Below are positions 1 through 10,259 of a stretch of DNA of 64,000 bases, piece after piece (within the stretch, counting starts at the first letter, position 1; each line of letters begins with the position of its first letter). The notes beneath the pieces were generated by a model. The model did not search any database. It was given only the letters and a program-made list of their open reading frames with translations, and was not told the DNA's origin. The translations under genes were made by a program, and so were the position numbers. Source of the DNA: Klebsiella oxytoca NBRC 105695 (GTDB lineage: Bacteria; Pseudomonadota; Gammaproteobacteria; Enterobacterales; Enterobacteriaceae); NCBI RefSeq assembly GCF_001598695.1, contig NZ_BCZK01000006.1:186001-250000 (forward strand). The letters run 5' to 3'.

Positions 1-33
1 TACTTAACGGTTTGAGATGCAATGGAGGTGCCT

Positions 34-2244
34 GTGCCGCGGATTTTGTTCCTGCTCGCTTTACTCTTCACCGCTCCGCTATGGGCCGCGACGCTGCCCG
101 GCGTTCCGGCAACCACAACGGACCACTCCAGCAGTAGCGAACCCGATCTGGCGCAGAAAAAAGCGGCCTACGGCGCGCTGGCCGACGTGCTTGAAAACGC
201 CGATGCCCGCCAGGAGCTTATCGATCAGCTGCGTAAAGCCGCCGCCACGCCGCCGCCGGACAGTACCCCGACGCTGACGCCGCCGGAAATTAAAGACGAA
301 ACGACGGTGCTGGAAAACGTCACTCAGATCAGTCGTGAATATGGCGAACAGCTTTCGTCGCGCTTCTCTCAGCTATGGCGCAACATCACCGGCTCTCCGC
401 ACAAACCATTTAATTCGCAATCGTTCATCAGCGCCGCCTGGCATTTCCTGCTGCTTGGTGGTCTGGTCTTTGCATTCTGGTGGCTGGTACGCCTGGCTGC
501 CCTGCCGCTGTATCGCAAAATGGGGCACTGGGGACGACATAAAAACCGCGACCGCAGCAACTGGCTACAGCTGCCGGCCACGATTGCCGGCGCATTTATT
601 TTCGACCTGCTTCTGCTGGCCCTGACGCTGTTTGTTGGCCAGCTATTAAGCGATCGCCTGAACGGTAATAATCCCACTATCGCCTTCCAGCAAAGTCTGT
701 TTCTCAATGCCTTTGCGCTGATCGAGTTTTTCAAAGCCATTCTGCGGCTGATTTTCTGCCCACGCATCCCGGAGCTACGCCCGTTTAACCTTAGCGATGA
801 AGCGGCAAAATACTGGAATCTGCGCCTCAGCGCGCTCAGCAGCCTGATTGGCTACGGGCTGATCGTTGCGGTGCCAATTATCTCCAACCAGGTCAACGTG
901 CAGTTCGGGGCGCTGGCCAATGTGGTCATTATGCTATGCATTACGCTCTGGGCCCTGTATCTGATATTCCACAATAAGCAGTTAATTACCCAAGGGCTTA
1001 TCCATCTTGCCGACCGATCGCTGGCCTTTTTTAGCCTGTTTATCCGCGCCTTTGCTCTGGTGTGGCACTGGCTGGCCTGCGCCTATTTCATCGTGCTGTT
1101 TTTCTTCTCGCTGTTCGACCCCGGTAACAGCCTGAAATTTATGATGGGCGCGACCCTACGCAGCCTGGCCATCGTCGGCGCCGCCGCGCTGGTCTCCGGT
1201 ATTCTGTCGCGCTGGATTGCGAAAACCATCACCTTGTCGCCGGAAACCCAGCGTAACTATCCTGAACTGCAAAAACGGCTTAACGGCTGGATCTCCGCAT
1301 CGCTGAAGGCCGCGCGCATCCTGACGGTCTGCGTGGCGATTATGCTGCTGCTCAGCGCATGGGGGCTGTTCGATTTCTGGCAGTGGATGCATAACGGCAG
1401 CGGGCAAAAAGCGGTTGATGTGCTGATTCGTATCGCGCTGATCCTGTTCTTCTCGGCGATTGGCTGGACGCTGCTCGCCAGCCTGATTGAAAACCGGCTG
1501 GCATCGGACATTCACGGTCGCCCGCTGCCCAGCGCCCGCGCCCGAACGCTGCTGACGCTGTTTCGCAACGCACTGGCGGTGGTGATCAGCACTATTACCA
1601 TTATGATCCTGCTTTCGGAAGTGGGGGTGAATATCGCCCCGCTGCTGGCCGGCGCCGGCGCGCTGGGCCTGGCAATTTCATTTGGCGCGCAGACCCTGGT
1701 CAAAGATATTATTACCGGCATTTTTATTCAGTTCGAGAACGGTATGAATACCGGCGACCTGGTGACGATCGGACCGCTCACCGGGACGGTGGAGCGCATG
1801 TCGATTCGCTCCGTCGGCGTCCGTCAGGATACCGGCGCTTACCATATTATTCCGTGGTCTTCGATAACCACCTTCGCCAACTTCGTACGCGGAATCGGCT
1901 CGGTGGTGGCCAACTATGACGTTGACCGGCATGAAGATCTGGATAAGGCTAACCAGGCGCTGAAGGATGCGGTCACGGAAGTGATGGCGCAGGAAGAGAT
2001 TCGCGGGCTTATCATTGGCGAGCCATCCTTCACCGGCGTGGTAGGCTTAAGCAATACCGCCTTCACCCTGCGCGTCACCTTTACCACCCTGCCGCTCAAG
2101 CAGTGGACGGTCAGATTCGCCCTCGATACGCAGGTGAAAAGGCATTTTGACCTCGCAGGCGTGCGGGCGCCGGTACAAACTTATCAGGTTCTGCCGATGC
2201 CAGCACCCGCAGGACCGCCTGCCCCCGCCGAGCCCACGTTATAG
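34..2244 (+). CDS. ybiO: Mechanosensitive channel protein YbiO (MscS family)
   Basis: Large MscS-type channel of the inner membrane, which in E. coli gives a moderate-conductance channel that opens on hypo-osmotic shock. A signal peptide (about residues 1-18, ending APLWA) is followed by a periplasmic, Gln/Ala-rich segment, then about ten hydrophobic segments. The conserved pore helix and beta domain, with [15 protein letters not shown], begin near residue 536. The tail is Pro-rich. The reading frame is open from an ATG at 22, but those codons lie inside the GGAGG ribosome site (24-28), so the GTG at 34, five bases downstream, is preferred; this gives 736 residues, close to E. coli YbiO. The stop overlaps the convergent rlmF stop by 6 bp. 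The promoter lies outside the window. Confidence 0.93.
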   Translation: MPRILFLLALLFTAPLWAATLPGVPATTTDHSSSSEPDLAQKKAAYGALADVLENADARQELIDQLRKAAATPPPDSTPTLTPPEIKDETTVLENVTQISREYGEQLSSRFSQLWRNITGSPHKPFNSQSFISAAWHFLLLGGLVFAFWWLVRLAALPLYRKMGHWGRHKNRDRSNWLQLPATIAGAFIFDLLLLALTLFVGQLLSDRLNGNNPTIAFQQSLFLNAFALIEFFKAILRLIFCPRIPELRPFNLSDEAAKYWNLRLSALSSLIGYGLIVAVPIISNQVNVQFGALANVVIMLCITLWALYLIFHNKQLITQGLIHLADRSLAFFSLFIRAFALVWHWLACAYFIVLFFFSLFDPGNSLKFMMGATLRSLAIVGAAALVSGILSRWIAKTITLSPETQRNYPELQKRLNGWISASLKAARILTVCVAIMLLLSAWGLFDFWQWMHNGSGQKAVDVLIRIALILFFSAIGWTLLASLIENRLASDIHGRPLPSARARTLLTLFRNALAVVISTITIMILLSEVGVNIAPLLAGAGALGLAISFGAQTLVKDIITGIFIQFENGMNTGDLVTIGPLTGTVERMSIRSVGVRQDTGAYHIIPWSSITTFANFVRGIGSVVANYDVDRHEDLDKANQALKDAVTEVMAQEEIRGLIIGEPSFTGVVGLSNTAFTLRVTFTTLPLKQWTVRFALDTQVKRHFDLAGVRAPVQTYQVLPMPAPAGPPAPAEPTL

Positions 2245-3153
2245 CGTGCGGCGACGTTTGGCCTCATCCATAAAGGTCCAGGCGATAAAGCGGCTTTGCT
2301 TATTCCCCTGGGCCATCTCTTTCTTCACCACTTTCACCGCGCCGACGTCGGTCAGAGCGCGATATAGCGGCGGCAGGTTGTCGCCGCGAGAAACCAGCGA
2401 AGTAAACCATTTAACCTGACGAGCAAACGGCTTGCTCTCTTCAATCATCTGCGTAATAAAGGCCACCTCGCCGCCTTCGCACCACAGCTCCTGCTGCTGG
2501 CCGCCAAAGTTCAGCACGCTCTCCTCGCCCAGTCCCAGGTTGCGACGTTTACGCTCACCGCCCGCCTGCGCGCTGGCGGCGGAATCATGGAACGGCGGGT
2601 TGCAGAGGGTCGCGTCGTAGGTCTCATATTTATGAATAATGCCGGTCAGAATCGCGTTGGCGTCTTTTTGACGACGCAGACGGATCTGGCGAGTGAGCCC
2701 AGGATTGCCGTTGATGATAGCCTGGGCGCTGGCGAATGCCTCGGCGTTCACTTCGCTACCCGTAAAGCGCCAGCCGTACTCGTGCGCGCCAATGAGCGGA
2801 TAGATGCAGTTTGCGCCAACTCCAATATCGAGAATGCTGGCGTTGGCCGGGATCGTCCCGCTATCCAGCGCCAGCAGATCGGCGAGGTGATGGATGTAGT
2901 CCGCCCTGCCTGGCACCGGCGGGCAGAGAAAGCCGTCGGGAATATCCCAGTGTTTCACCGCGTAAAAATGCGCCAGCAGCGCTTTATTCAGCGCCTTCAC
3001 CGCCAGCGGGTTAGCAAAGTCGATAGTCTGCTCACCCACCGGATTAAGGGTGATGAAGGCCTGCAGCTCAGGATGGGCCTGGCACAGCGCGGGCAGATCG
3101 TAGCGTTGATGGTGACGGTTACGCGGGTGTAACCCCGGTTTCTGGGCTTTCAT
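2239..3153 (-). CDS. rlmF: 23S rRNA m6A1618 methyltransferase RlmF
   Basis: SAM-dependent methyltransferase that modifies A1618 of 23S rRNA. The SAM-binding motif LDIGVG lies near residue 108 and the catalytic NPPF motif of N6-adenine methylases near residue 184 ([13 protein letters not shown]). The frame is open far upstream to 3651, but the start at 3153 is chosen because an AAGGAG site lies just before it, the protein then begins [12 protein letters not shown] as in the family, and its 304 residues match E. coli RlmF. It converges on ybiO and is divergent from the flavin-reductase-like gene. Confidence 0.93.
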   Translation of the reverse strand: MKAQKPGLHPRNRHHQRYDLPALCQAHPELQAFITLNPVGEQTIDFANPLAVKALNKALLAHFYAVKHWDIPDGFLCPPVPGRADYIHHLADLLALDSGTIPANASILDIGVGANCIYPLIGAHEYGWRFTGSEVNAEAFASAQAIINGNPGLTRQIRLRRQKDANAILTGIIHKYETYDATLCNPPFHDSAASAQAGGERKRRNLGLGEESVLNFGGQQQELWCEGGEVAFITQMIEESKPFARQVKWFTSLVSRGDNLPPLYRALTDVGAVKVVKKEMAQGNKQSRFIAWTFMDEAKRRRTL

Positions 3154-3249
3154 GGCATTCTCCTTTGAACAGCCGCGTAAGATACCCGTTGACGGCGGCG
3201 CGGTAAATAAGTGAGTCTGGATATCTTCTTTATTTGTCACGAGTGTCGT

Positions 3250-3864
3250 ATGTACTTCTACCAACCTTCGCAAGGACACGGGCTGCCGCACGACCCGCTT
3301 AACGCGATTATCGGACCACGGCCTATCGGCTGGATAGCTTCCGTGGATAATAGCGGCCAGCATAATCTTGCGCCGTATAGTTTTTTCAACTGCTTTAACT
3401 ATCGGCCGCCGATTATTGGCTTCGCCAGCAGCGGCTGGAAAGATAGCGTGCAGAATATCGTTGAGACCAAAGAGTTCGTCTGGAACCTCGCCACCCGCCC
3501 CCTGGCGGTCGCGATGAACGAAACCTCTGCCAGTATCCCGCGTCACGAAGATGAATTTGTCCGCGCCGGGCTCACTCCCGCCGCCAGCCGTCTCGTCAGC
3601 GCCCCCCGGGTAGCCGAAAGTCCGGTCAATTTTGAGTGTCGCCTGTCGCAATGCATCCAGTTAACCACCGCCGAAGGGCTGGCGGTTGACACCTGGCTGG
3701 TGCTGGGCGAAGTTGTGGCAGTGCATATTGATGAGTCGCTGCTGGAGGACGGGATTTACCAGACCGCAAGAGCTCAGCCGATTCTACGCGCGGGCGGCCC
3801 CAGCGCCTATTACGCCATTGATGAAAGCCTGCGCTTTGACCTTGTGCGTCCGGACGCCCGCTAG
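3250..3864 (+). CDS. Flavin reductase-like (FMN-binding) family protein
   Basis: About 204 residues with the fold-typical N-terminus of the flavin reductase-like family: [16 protein letters not shown] near residues 17-32, then NLAPYSFFN and PPIIGF. These segments bind FMN in related split-barrel proteins. The physiological substrate cannot be told from sequence; relatives reduce flavins or act as reductase components. A GTG at 3211 would add 13 residues of unlikely sequence, so the ATG at 3250 is preferred. The gene stands alone between rlmF (divergent) and ybiI. In E. coli the equivalent interval holds ybiX and fiu, so this is a lineage-specific content difference. Confidence 0.8.
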   Translation: MYFYQPSQGHGLPHDPLNAIIGPRPIGWIASVDNSGQHNLAPYSFFNCFNYRPPIIGFASSGWKDSVQNIVETKEFVWNLATRPLAVAMNETSASIPRHEDEFVRAGLTPAASRLVSAPRVAESPVNFECRLSQCIQLTTAEGLAVDTWLVLGEVVAVHIDESLLEDGIYQTARAQPILRAGGPSAYYAIDESLRFDLVRPDAR

Positions 3865-3881
3865 ACGTTTATTCCTACTCC

Positions 3882-3927
3882 CCCGACCGGCAAGCTCGCC
3901 GCCGGGCTGGTCGGGAAGCGGCTTTTT
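3882..3927 (+). terminator. Possible terminator after the flavin-reductase-like gene
   Basis: An inverted repeat CCCGACC (3882-3888) / GGTCGGG (3909-3915) is followed by a short GC stem and the run CTTTTTA. It lies 18 bp after the stop. The loop is long and GC-rich, so this is a moderate call. The rest of the interval up to ybiI contains the likely ybiI promoter just upstream of 4090 (TATACT near 4075). Confidence 0.4.
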
Positions 3928-4109
3928 ATCCGCCTGTTATCATCCCTTTAACCTCCCCGGCGGAGGCCTGCGCGCAAACGCCCTTTCAGTATCCCTCTCT
4001 CCACTGCCTCACCCCTGGATTTTCTCTGCAGTGAGCATGACTCCTTGTCTGGTCATTTTTTGCCCCCATATTTCCTATACTAAAGAAAGACGAGATAGCG
4101 AGGTGGGCT

Positions 4110-4376
4110 ATGGCTTCAGGCTGGGCAAATGACGACGCGGTGCAGGAACAAATCGATAGCACTATCAATGACGCGATTGCACGGGCGCGAAATGAGCTGT
4201 CATCGGGTGAGAGCAACAAATTTTGTGAAGAATGCGGAGAACCGATCCCCGAAGCGCGTCAGCGCGCGGTCGCGGGCGTGAAATACTGCATAAAATGCCA
4301 GCAGGAGAAAGATTTACATAACAATACATTTTCAGGATATAATCGTAGAGGTTCCAAAGATAGCCAGCTTCGTTGA
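4110..4376 (+). CDS. ybiI: DksA/TraR-type C4 zinc-finger protein YbiI
   Basis: An 88-residue protein with a four-cysteine zinc finger (C39, C42, C60, C63; ECG...KYCIKC) and the conserved tail NRRGSKDSQLR. It is a short relative of DksA that lacks the long coiled-coil, so an action on RNA polymerase is possible but not shown. Length equals that of E. coli YbiI. It is followed by ybiJ in the same direction, 285 bp away. Confidence 0.9.
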   Translation: MASGWANDDAVQEQIDSTINDAIARARNELSSGESNKFCEECGEPIPEARQRAVAGVKYCIKCQQEKDLHNNTFSGYNRRGSKDSQLR

Positions 4377-4661
4377 CCAATATTTACCGTTCATTACCGT
4401 ATATCGCGTTATCTTTTCGCGCACGTTTTTTGGCAAGCGGCGTGGCAATATGTGCCCTTAAAGCCCTCTGAACTTCATCCTCACGGCTTTTGCTTTTCCC
4501 GGCCAAAATAATTTATTAATATTCAATAAATTAATACTTATTCAAAAAATTCGATGGACACTGTTAATTTCCTTCGATTTTATCTCCCGTAAAAAACCGT
4601 GATACTTATCACATCGACGCAACATCGTCCCCTGAACAGAACAACCTGCGAGAGATTAACT
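4377..4661. other. AT-rich intergenic region before ybiJ
   Basis: No gene was seen. The stretch 4505-4545 is strongly AT-rich with imperfect dyads around TTATTAATATTCAATAAATT, a plausible promoter or nucleoid-protein binding zone for ybiJ. No recognised operator was found. Confidence 0.4.
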
Positions 4662-4922
4662 ATGAAAAACATGAAATTTGCTGCCGCTGCCATCGCCCTT
4701 TCCGCTCTCTCTTTTGGCGCATTCGCCGCCCAGCCGGTGACCTCGGCTCAGGCAGAAAGCATGAATAAAATTGGTGTAGTTTCCGCTGAAGGCGCGACGA
4801 CGCTGGATGGACTGGAAGCTAAACTGGCTGAAAAAGCAGAGGCTGCCGGCGCGACCGGTTATAGCATCACCTCAGCTAACAGCAACAACAAACTTAGCGG
4901 TACCGCGGTTATCTACAAATAA
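4662..4922 (+). CDS. ybiJ: DUF1471 (YhcN-family) periplasmic small protein YbiJ
   Basis: An 86-residue secreted protein: signal peptide of about 22 residues (cleavage after GAFA), then a single DUF1471 domain carrying the family signature IGVVSAEGATTLDGLEAKL and ending SGTAVIYK. Members of this family in enterics are stress- and biofilm-linked periplasmic proteins; the biochemical role is not established. The frame is open upstream to 4599, but only the ATG at 4662 gives a proper signal peptide and has AGAGATTAACT ahead of it. A strong terminator follows at 5009. Confidence 0.9.
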   Translation: MKNMKFAAAAIALSALSFGAFAAQPVTSAQAESMNKIGVVSAEGATTLDGLEAKLAEKAEAAGATGYSITSANSNNKLSGTAVIYK

Positions 4923-5008
4923 TCGCCGCTACTTGCCGCTATTTCCTGTAGCCACACCCTGTAATGCCACTGTTTTAACCCTGTAAGATCCTTTAATACC
5001 CTTGCCTT

Positions 5009-5041
5009 GCCCGTCCACGCCACTGGACGGGCTTTTTTTTG
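5009..5041 (+). terminator. Rho-independent terminator of ybiJ
   Basis: A perfect 9-bp stem GCCCGTCCA (5009-5017) / TGGACGGGC (5024-5032) with a six-base loop is followed by a run of T residues (5033-5040). It lies between ybiJ and the convergent ybiB. Confidence 0.9.
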
Positions 5042-5054
5042 CCTGCCGCTACGG

Positions 5055-6023
5055 TTACCAGCGCTCAGCCACCTTTGCCAGGCCCTGTTCAAGAGACGGA
5101 ACGGCGCCGGTGGCCACAAGACAGCAGGCCAACTGAATTCGCAATGATTGCGGTAGCGGTGCGCTCCCGACGATGCAGCGCTCAATCCAGCGGGCGGTGA
5201 CTTCAGGATCTTTTGACTCCGGCAGGGCGAGTGCCTGCGCGGCTACGCTATCCTGTCGTTCATTTACCACCCGCATACCAGATGCATCAATCAGGCTAAT
5301 CTGCGGACAGCGCTGCGGGTTGGCGTAAACCTCCCCTTCGGTACCGTGCATCAGCAGCGCCCGCCCGCCGATTTCGGCAAAGAATTTCGCTACCCGGCCG
5401 ACGTATTCCGGGTGTGAAACGCTCGACAGGCGCAGCGCCGCCTCTTCCGCAAAGGGTGTCGCCAGCTTGGCCAGCGTGTGGGCGCTGTTGCGCACGCCCA
5501 TGCGCCAGCGCATCGCCAGCTGTTTTTCCAGCGGTGGGCAAAATGCGCCGACCGGAACGTAAACCGGCTGATGGCTATCCAATCGCGCCTGGGCCTGACC
5601 CGCGTGAAGCGTCGCCGGGATACCCATCAGTTCAAAAATCGTTTCCGTCACCACGCGGGTCGGATCGTGGCTCACGCCGTGGACGATGACCGGGAAGCCG
5701 AGCTTATGCAGCAGGACGGCGAGCAGAGGGGTCAGGTTTGCCTGTTTACGCGCGCCGTTATAGCTGGGGATCACAATGGGCATCGGTTTGGCGACCGGCG
5801 GAGTCAGCTTAATCGTATGCGCCTGCATCGCTTCATAGAAGCCCTTCATCTCCGCTTCGCCTTCGCCTTTAATGCGCAGAGCGATAAGAATGCCGCCGAG
5901 CTCAAGCTCAGGCACCTCGCCGTTAAGCATCCGCGAGTAGAGCGCGCGGGCTGTCTCCACATCCAGGTCGCGGGCGTGGTTCTTTCCGCGCCCGACTTCT
6001 TTAATAATCTTGCTGTAGTCCAT
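5055..6023 (-). CDS. ybiB: YbiB, TrpD2-like glycosyltransferase-fold nucleic-acid-binding protein
   Basis: A 322-residue protein of the anthranilate phosphoribosyltransferase-like fold. E. coli YbiB (TrpD2 group) binds nucleic acids and is SOS-linked rather than a Trp enzyme. It begins MDYSKIIKEVGRGKNHARDL and keeps the GVSHDPTRV loop and LMHGTEGE segment. The ATG at 6023 is preferred over a codon eight residues upstream. It lies 42 bp downstream of dinG in the same direction, so it probably shares the dinG LexA-controlled transcript. E. coli ybiC, next in line there, is absent here. Confidence 0.9.
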   Translation of the reverse strand: MDYSKIIKEVGRGKNHARDLDVETARALYSRMLNGEVPELELGGILIALRIKGEGEAEMKGFYEAMQAHTIKLTPPVAKPMPIVIPSYNGARKQANLTPLLAVLLHKLGFPVIVHGVSHDPTRVVTETIFELMGIPATLHAGQAQARLDSHQPVYVPVGAFCPPLEKQLAMRWRMGVRNSAHTLAKLATPFAEEAALRLSSVSHPEYVGRVAKFFAEIGGRALLMHGTEGEVYANPQRCPQISLIDASGMRVVNERQDSVAAQALALPESKDPEVTARWIERCIVGSAPLPQSLRIQLACCLVATGAVPSLEQGLAKVAERW

Positions 6024-6065
6024 TGCAGGCTCCTCTGAGCTTCTCACATCGTCGACATTGCACCA

Positions 6066-8210
6066 CTATCGCCGCTTACGACGCGTCGGTTTTGCTTTCG
6101 TTTTTACTATAACCTCAGGGACGGCAGGCTGCTCTATCGGAAATACGGGTAATGCGTTCAACAGGCGCTTACCGTAATTTTTGGTTAACAGACGTTTATC
6201 ATAAATCACCACCTCTCCCCAGCAGCTATGGCTGCGGATCAGGCGCCCCACCTGCTGAATCAGGTTGAATGACGCGCTGGGCAGGCTCTGGACTTCGAAC
6301 GGATAGCGGTTGAGGCTTTTGAGCCATTCACCTTCGGTGATCACCACCGGGCTGTCTATCGGCGGGAAAGCTATCTTATGGATATGCACCTGGCTTAACA
6401 GCTCGCCTTTTAAGTCCAGACCTTCCGCAAAGGATTGCAGCCCAACCAGTACGCTGCGCTCGCCGCCTTCAACGCGTTTGCGGTGCAGCTCCACCAGTCG
6501 GTAGCGGGGCTTATCGCCCTGAACCAGCAGCAGCAGGCGCAGATCGGTCACGTGCTCGAGAAAACGCTGCATCGCTCTTCCGCTGGCGAACAGCACCAGC
6601 ATGCCGAGATGCTTTTTGCTCTCGACCTGTTCACGGAAATAGGCGGCCATTTCGGCAATATGCTGCTCTTCGTTATCGATAAGCGGTTCATAATGCATCT
6701 GCGGAATGACGATTTTACCCTGTTCGACGTGGTTGAAGGGCGAATCCAGCGCCACAAAGCGATCTCCGGCTTTCTCTTTCAGCCCGCTCATCTCCTGCAG
6801 GCGAGAGAAGCTGTTCAGCGAACGCAGCGTCGCAGAGGTGACGACGATATGCGGGACGCTGCGCCAGAGCAGCCTTTCCAGCTGATCGCTGACGCGGATC
6901 CCCACGCAGTGGAACCAGATATGCATCTGACCATCGCGCAGATCGCGGGTAACCCATTTAGTCACCGGTGCGCCGGAGGACTGCGCCAGCGACGCCAGCC
7001 GCCACAGTTTACTTTGGCTTTCAAACATCCCCAGCGCGCGGTTCATCTGCAGCAGAACCCGGTGCAGACGCACCACATCGTGCGTGCCGGTTTTTTCGCC
7101 CAGATCGTTAAGGAACAGCTCCGCCAGGCCGCGCAGCGTTTCGGTGAGTTTCGCCAGCCGCTGGCAGATCTCCATGACTTCCTGCGGCAGTTCCCCCATC
7201 GGAAAGCGATGCTCCGCCTCCTGGCCGGCCGGCATGTAGAGATTGAGAATATTATTCAGCGAGGAGATTAGCTCGAACAGCTCCTCGCAGTGTCCAGTCA
7301 GACGTTCGGGATTCGCCAGCGGCGGCGTGGTCTTAGGGCGAAACTGCTCCATGCAGGTTGCAACCAGCTTAGTGAACAAATCCAGCTGCAGGCGATACCA
7401 CGGGGCGGTAATTTCAGCGCTCATTTCCAGCGCATCGCGGGCGACCTCCGGCAGATGGTGGCCTTCATCAAGCACCAGCAGTAGATGCTTCGGCTCCGGC
7501 AGCACCGCTTCGCTCTCCATAGCCGCCATCACCAGCGCATGGTTCGCCACCACCACTTCCGCTTCCTGGATTTCCCGTCGGGCGACAAAGAACGGACATT
7601 CGCGATAATAATGACAGTTTCGATTCAGGCAGCTGGCTTTATCCGTGCTCAGGCGGCTCCACAGAGAATCATCCACGTTTTTGTCGGTATGATCGCGCAG
7701 GCCGTCCCATTTGTAGCTATCGAGATCCGCTTTCAGCGTTGCGCACAGCTTCTGCTCCGCCTGGTTGTTAGGCGTGAGTTCGTCATCAAGAAAGGCCAGC
7801 AAATCCTGCTGCGTCGGTTCCGTGCTGGCAAGCGCGGCCAGGTTACGCGGGCAGACGTAGCGCCCGCGGCCAAAGGCGGCGGTAAAGCGCAGATCGGGGA
7901 TGATTTTGCGCAGCAGCGGCAGATCTTTACTGTAGATTTGGTCCTGCAGCGCAACGTTGGCGGTGCTGACCACCAGCGTTTTTTGCTCTTCGCGGGCAAT
8001 AGCAATGCCAGGGATCAGATACGACAAGGTTTTGCCGACCCCGGTCGGCGCTTCAATCGCCAGGTGCCGCCCCTCTTCTCCGGCGAGCGTCTTCGCCACA
8101 TCGGCGATCATCTGCCGCTGCGGAGGCCGGGGAATAAAGTCAGGAATTTGTTCCTGAAGCGCCTTATACCAGGCGGCGATTTGCGCTTTCAGCGCTGCGG
8201 TCAAAGCCAT
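6066..8210 (-). CDS. dinG: ATP-dependent DNA helicase DinG (SF2, Fe-S, XPD-like)
   Basis: A 714-residue 5'-3' helicase that unwinds R-loops, D-loops and forked DNA during repair. Walker A is at residues 54-61 (APTGVGKT). The four cysteines ligating the 4Fe-4S cluster are at 120, 194, 199 and 205. The DEAH-like box LDEGHH is near residue 247 and the helicase motif QQVGRLIRS near residue 650. Length matches E. coli DinG. A LexA site at 8224-8243 precedes the start, so it is SOS-regulated. The tail is basic (KPTRRKRR). Confidence 0.96.
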   Translation of the reverse strand: MALTAALKAQIAAWYKALQEQIPDFIPRPPQRQMIADVAKTLAGEEGRHLAIEAPTGVGKTLSYLIPGIAIAREEQKTLVVSTANVALQDQIYSKDLPLLRKIIPDLRFTAAFGRGRYVCPRNLAALASTEPTQQDLLAFLDDELTPNNQAEQKLCATLKADLDSYKWDGLRDHTDKNVDDSLWSRLSTDKASCLNRNCHYYRECPFFVARREIQEAEVVVANHALVMAAMESEAVLPEPKHLLLVLDEGHHLPEVARDALEMSAEITAPWYRLQLDLFTKLVATCMEQFRPKTTPPLANPERLTGHCEELFELISSLNNILNLYMPAGQEAEHRFPMGELPQEVMEICQRLAKLTETLRGLAELFLNDLGEKTGTHDVVRLHRVLLQMNRALGMFESQSKLWRLASLAQSSGAPVTKWVTRDLRDGQMHIWFHCVGIRVSDQLERLLWRSVPHIVVTSATLRSLNSFSRLQEMSGLKEKAGDRFVALDSPFNHVEQGKIVIPQMHYEPLIDNEEQHIAEMAAYFREQVESKKHLGMLVLFASGRAMQRFLEHVTDLRLLLLVQGDKPRYRLVELHRKRVEGGERSVLVGLQSFAEGLDLKGELLSQVHIHKIAFPPIDSPVVITEGEWLKSLNRYPFEVQSLPSASFNLIQQVGRLIRSHSCWGEVVIYDKRLLTKNYGKRLLNALPVFPIEQPAVPEVIVKTKAKPTRRKRR

Positions 8211-8223
8211 GAGAAAACCTGAA

Positions 8224-8243
8224 TACTGTATAAACAGCCACTA
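8224..8243 (-). promoter_or_regulatory. LexA (SOS) box of dinG
   Basis: On the minus strand the sequence GGCTGTTTATACAGTA lies 14 bp upstream of the dinG start; the core is identical to the known E. coli dinG SOS box as I recall it, with one flanking change. Confidence 0.8.
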
Positions 8244-8654
8244 TTGTGCCATTTTTGCCGGGAGGGAGGTATCCCTTTTTCGGCAAACAGGAAGCGGTCT
8301 CGCAGAATCAGGTTGAAGTCGGTTTATGCAGCCACAACCAACGCTCGACATCCACTTAATGAATAATGTGTCATAACGTTATTTTATCCGGGCTGAATAT
8401 AATTTTCAAAATACCAGCACAGTCACCAAAATCGCTATCAATTTAACTTTATGGGCATTCAAAAAAACATGAAGATGTTTAAAATCATCTAAACGAATTC
8501 CGAAAAATATCGTCAAAAAGACCGTGAAATTAAAATTAATCCTTTAATTTCAGATACATTAAGAATATCTACACTCATAATATATTATATCTTAAACGCT
8601 AATCCGTATACTGCTTTATGAACCCGCAGGGTCTGTAAATTATTGAGGGTATAT
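8244..8654. other. AT-rich intergenic region upstream of a small membrane-peptide gene
   Basis: About 400 bp without a supported gene, much more AT-rich than its surroundings from about 8370. At 8560-8573 TAAGAATATCTACA resembles the first half of an RcsB box, and 8575-8590 offers several TATATT-like -10 elements. These may form the promoter of the ORF at 8655. No homologue of E. coli ybiA, which lies here in E. coli, was found. Confidence 0.4.
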
Positions 8655-8780
8655 ATGGTTGCTTTTTTAATGTTATTAGTATCTGTCATTCTTTTGATAG
8701 TTGCAGGTTATAACTTTGTTAGTTATTGCAAAAATCGTAAAAATAGTTCATTGCCAAAAGTAAGATCTCATAAAAGATAA
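8655..8780 (+). CDS. Putative small membrane protein, 41 residues
   Basis: Begins MVAFLMLLVSVILLIVAGYN, a single strongly hydrophobic helix, followed by a basic tail rich in Lys, Arg and Ser. A ribosome-binding site GAGGGT lies six bases before the ATG. This layout (one membrane helix with FVSY and a basic cytoplasmic tail) resembles small membrane proteins annotated in Klebsiella and relatives; function is unknown. The base composition of the upstream region is unlike its neighbours. It could be an unexpressed ORF, but the ribosome site and hydrophobic pattern argue for a gene. Confidence 0.6.
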   Translation: MVAFLMLLVSVILLIVAGYNFVSYCKNRKNSSLPKVRSHKR

Positions 8781-8858
8781 ATAGCGAGCGGCAACATTGA
8801 AGTCAGACTTAGCGGGAGAGTGTTAAATTTTAATCGCGATGTGTTCTCAAAGGAACAA

Positions 8859-8884
8859 GCTGCGGTAGATTTCCCCACCGCAGC
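8859..8884 (-). terminator. Terminator of rhlE
   Basis: An 8-bp perfect stem GCTGCGGT (8859-8866) / ACCGCAGC (8877-8884) lies ten bases beyond the rhlE stop. On the minus strand it is followed by TTGTTCCTTTGAG, a moderate T-rich tract. Confidence 0.6.
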
Positions 8885-8894
8885 CAGAACAACT

Positions 8895-10259
8895 TTACTC
8901 AGCCGCAGCAGGTTTGCGCGGGCGGCGACGGCGAGGAGGCTTACCGTCCTGAGTGCGCGCTTTCGGCGCTTCGCCATCGGTGCGACGCGGAGCAGCCTGC
9001 TGGGCACGACCTTGTCCCTGACCACCACGTCCCTGGCCGCTCCGGCCCTGGCTCTGACCGCCACGACCGCCGCCGCGCTGCTGCTGGCGACCGTTCTGAA
9101 TCGGCTCGGCTTTGATCGACGGATCCGGCTCGTAACCCGCAATGGCGATGCGCGGGATCTCTTTCTTCAGCAAGCGTTCGATATCATGCAGCAGCTTATG
9201 TTCATCTACGCAGACCAGCGACAGCGCTTCGCCCGTTGCCGCAGCGCGCCCGGTACGACCAATACGGTGCACGTAATCTTCCGGCACGTTTGGCAGCTCG
9301 TAGTTCACCACGTGCGGCAACTCTTCAATATCCAGACCGCGCGCGGCGATATCGGTTGCGACCAGCACGCGGATGCCGCCGGATTTAAAATCAGCCAACG
9401 CTCGGGTACGCGCGCCCTGGCTCTTGTTGCCGTGAATAGCGGCGCTGCGGATGCCGTCTTTATTGAGCTGTTCCGCCAGGTGGTTTGCGCCGTGTTTGGT
9501 GCGGGTAAAGACCAGAACCTGCTGCCAGTTACCTTCGCCGATCATCTGCGACAGCAGCTCGCGCTTGCGCTTTTTATCGACAAAATGCACCAGCTGGCTC
9601 ACCTGCTCAGAAGCGGTGTTACGGCGGGCGACTTCGATTTCCAGCGGGTTATGCAGCAGCTTTTCCGCCAGTGATTTAATGTCGTCGGAGAAAGTTGCGG
9701 AGAACAGCAGGTTCTGCCGCTTTGCCGGCAGCTTCGCCAGCACCCGGCGAATATCGTGAATAAAGCCCATATCCAGCATACGGTCGGCTTCATCCAGCAC
9801 CAGCACTTCGACTTTGTCCAGGCTCACGGCGTTCTGATGCTCAAGGTCCAGCAGACGGCCAGGGGTTGCCACCAGAATATCGACGCCGCTGCGCAGCTTC
9901 ATCATCTGTGGGTTAATGCTTACGCCGCCGAAAACCACCAGCGAACGAACGTTAAGGTATTTGCTGTAATCCCGGACGTTCTCGCCAATCTGTGCCGCCA
10001 GCTCGCGCGTCGGGGTCAGGATCAGGGCGCGCACCGGGCGACGACCTTTGGCGTGGGGTTCTTTTTGGATCAGGTGCTGAAGCAGCGGCAGCGTAAATCC
10101 CGCCGTTTTGCCAGTACCCGTCTGGGCGCTGGCCATCAGATCGCGGCCCTGTAATACTGCCGGGATAGCCTGCTGCTGAATAGGGGTTGGCTCTACGTAG
10201 CCCTGCTCAGCGACGGCGCGCAGGATTTCAGGATTCAGGCCAAGGGAATCAAAAGACAT
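8895..10259 (-). CDS. rhlE: DEAD-box ATP-dependent RNA helicase RhlE
   Basis: A 454-residue RNA helicase involved in ribosome assembly and RNA turnover. All DEAD-box motifs are present: Q motif around [38 protein letters not shown], and HRIGRTGR. The C-terminal extension is Gly/Arg/Gln-rich with repeated GRGGQ-type units and a basic end, as in other RhlE proteins. The frame is open to 10559, but [13 protein letters not shown] at 10259 is the family start. In E. coli this gene is divergent from cecR; here a catabolic island separates them. Confidence 0.95.
   Translation of the reverse strand: MSFDSLGLNPEILRAVAEQGYVEPTPIQQQAIPAVLQGRDLMASAQTGTGKTAGFTLPLLQHLIQKEPHAKGRRPVRALILTPTRELAAQIGENVRDYSKYLNVRSLVVFGGVSINPQMMKLRSGVDILVATPGRLLDLEHQNAVSLDKVEVLVLDEADRMLDMGFIHDIRRVLAKLPAKRQNLLFSATFSDDIKSLAEKLLHNPLEIEVARRNTASEQVSQLVHFVDKKRKRELLSQMIGEGNWQQVLVFTRTKHGANHLAEQLNKDGIRSAAIHGNKSQGARTRALADFKSGGIRVLVATDIAARGLDIEELPHVVNYELPNVPEDYVHRIGRTGRAAATGEALSLVCVDEHKLLHDIERLLKKEIPRIAIAGYEPDPSIKAEPIQNGRQQQRGGGRGGQSQGRSGQGRGGQGQGRAQQAAPRRTDGEAPKARTQDGKPPRRRRPRKPAAAE

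Noticed and set aside
3154-3651. N-terminal extension of RlmF to 470 residues
   Set aside because: The extra part is antisense to the flavin-reductase-like gene, and a good start with ribosome site exists at 3153.
6435-8222. Two long plus-strand frames opposite dinG
   Set aside because: Composition (Gln, His, Arg-rich) is typical of a reverse-strand shadow of a conserved helicase gene.
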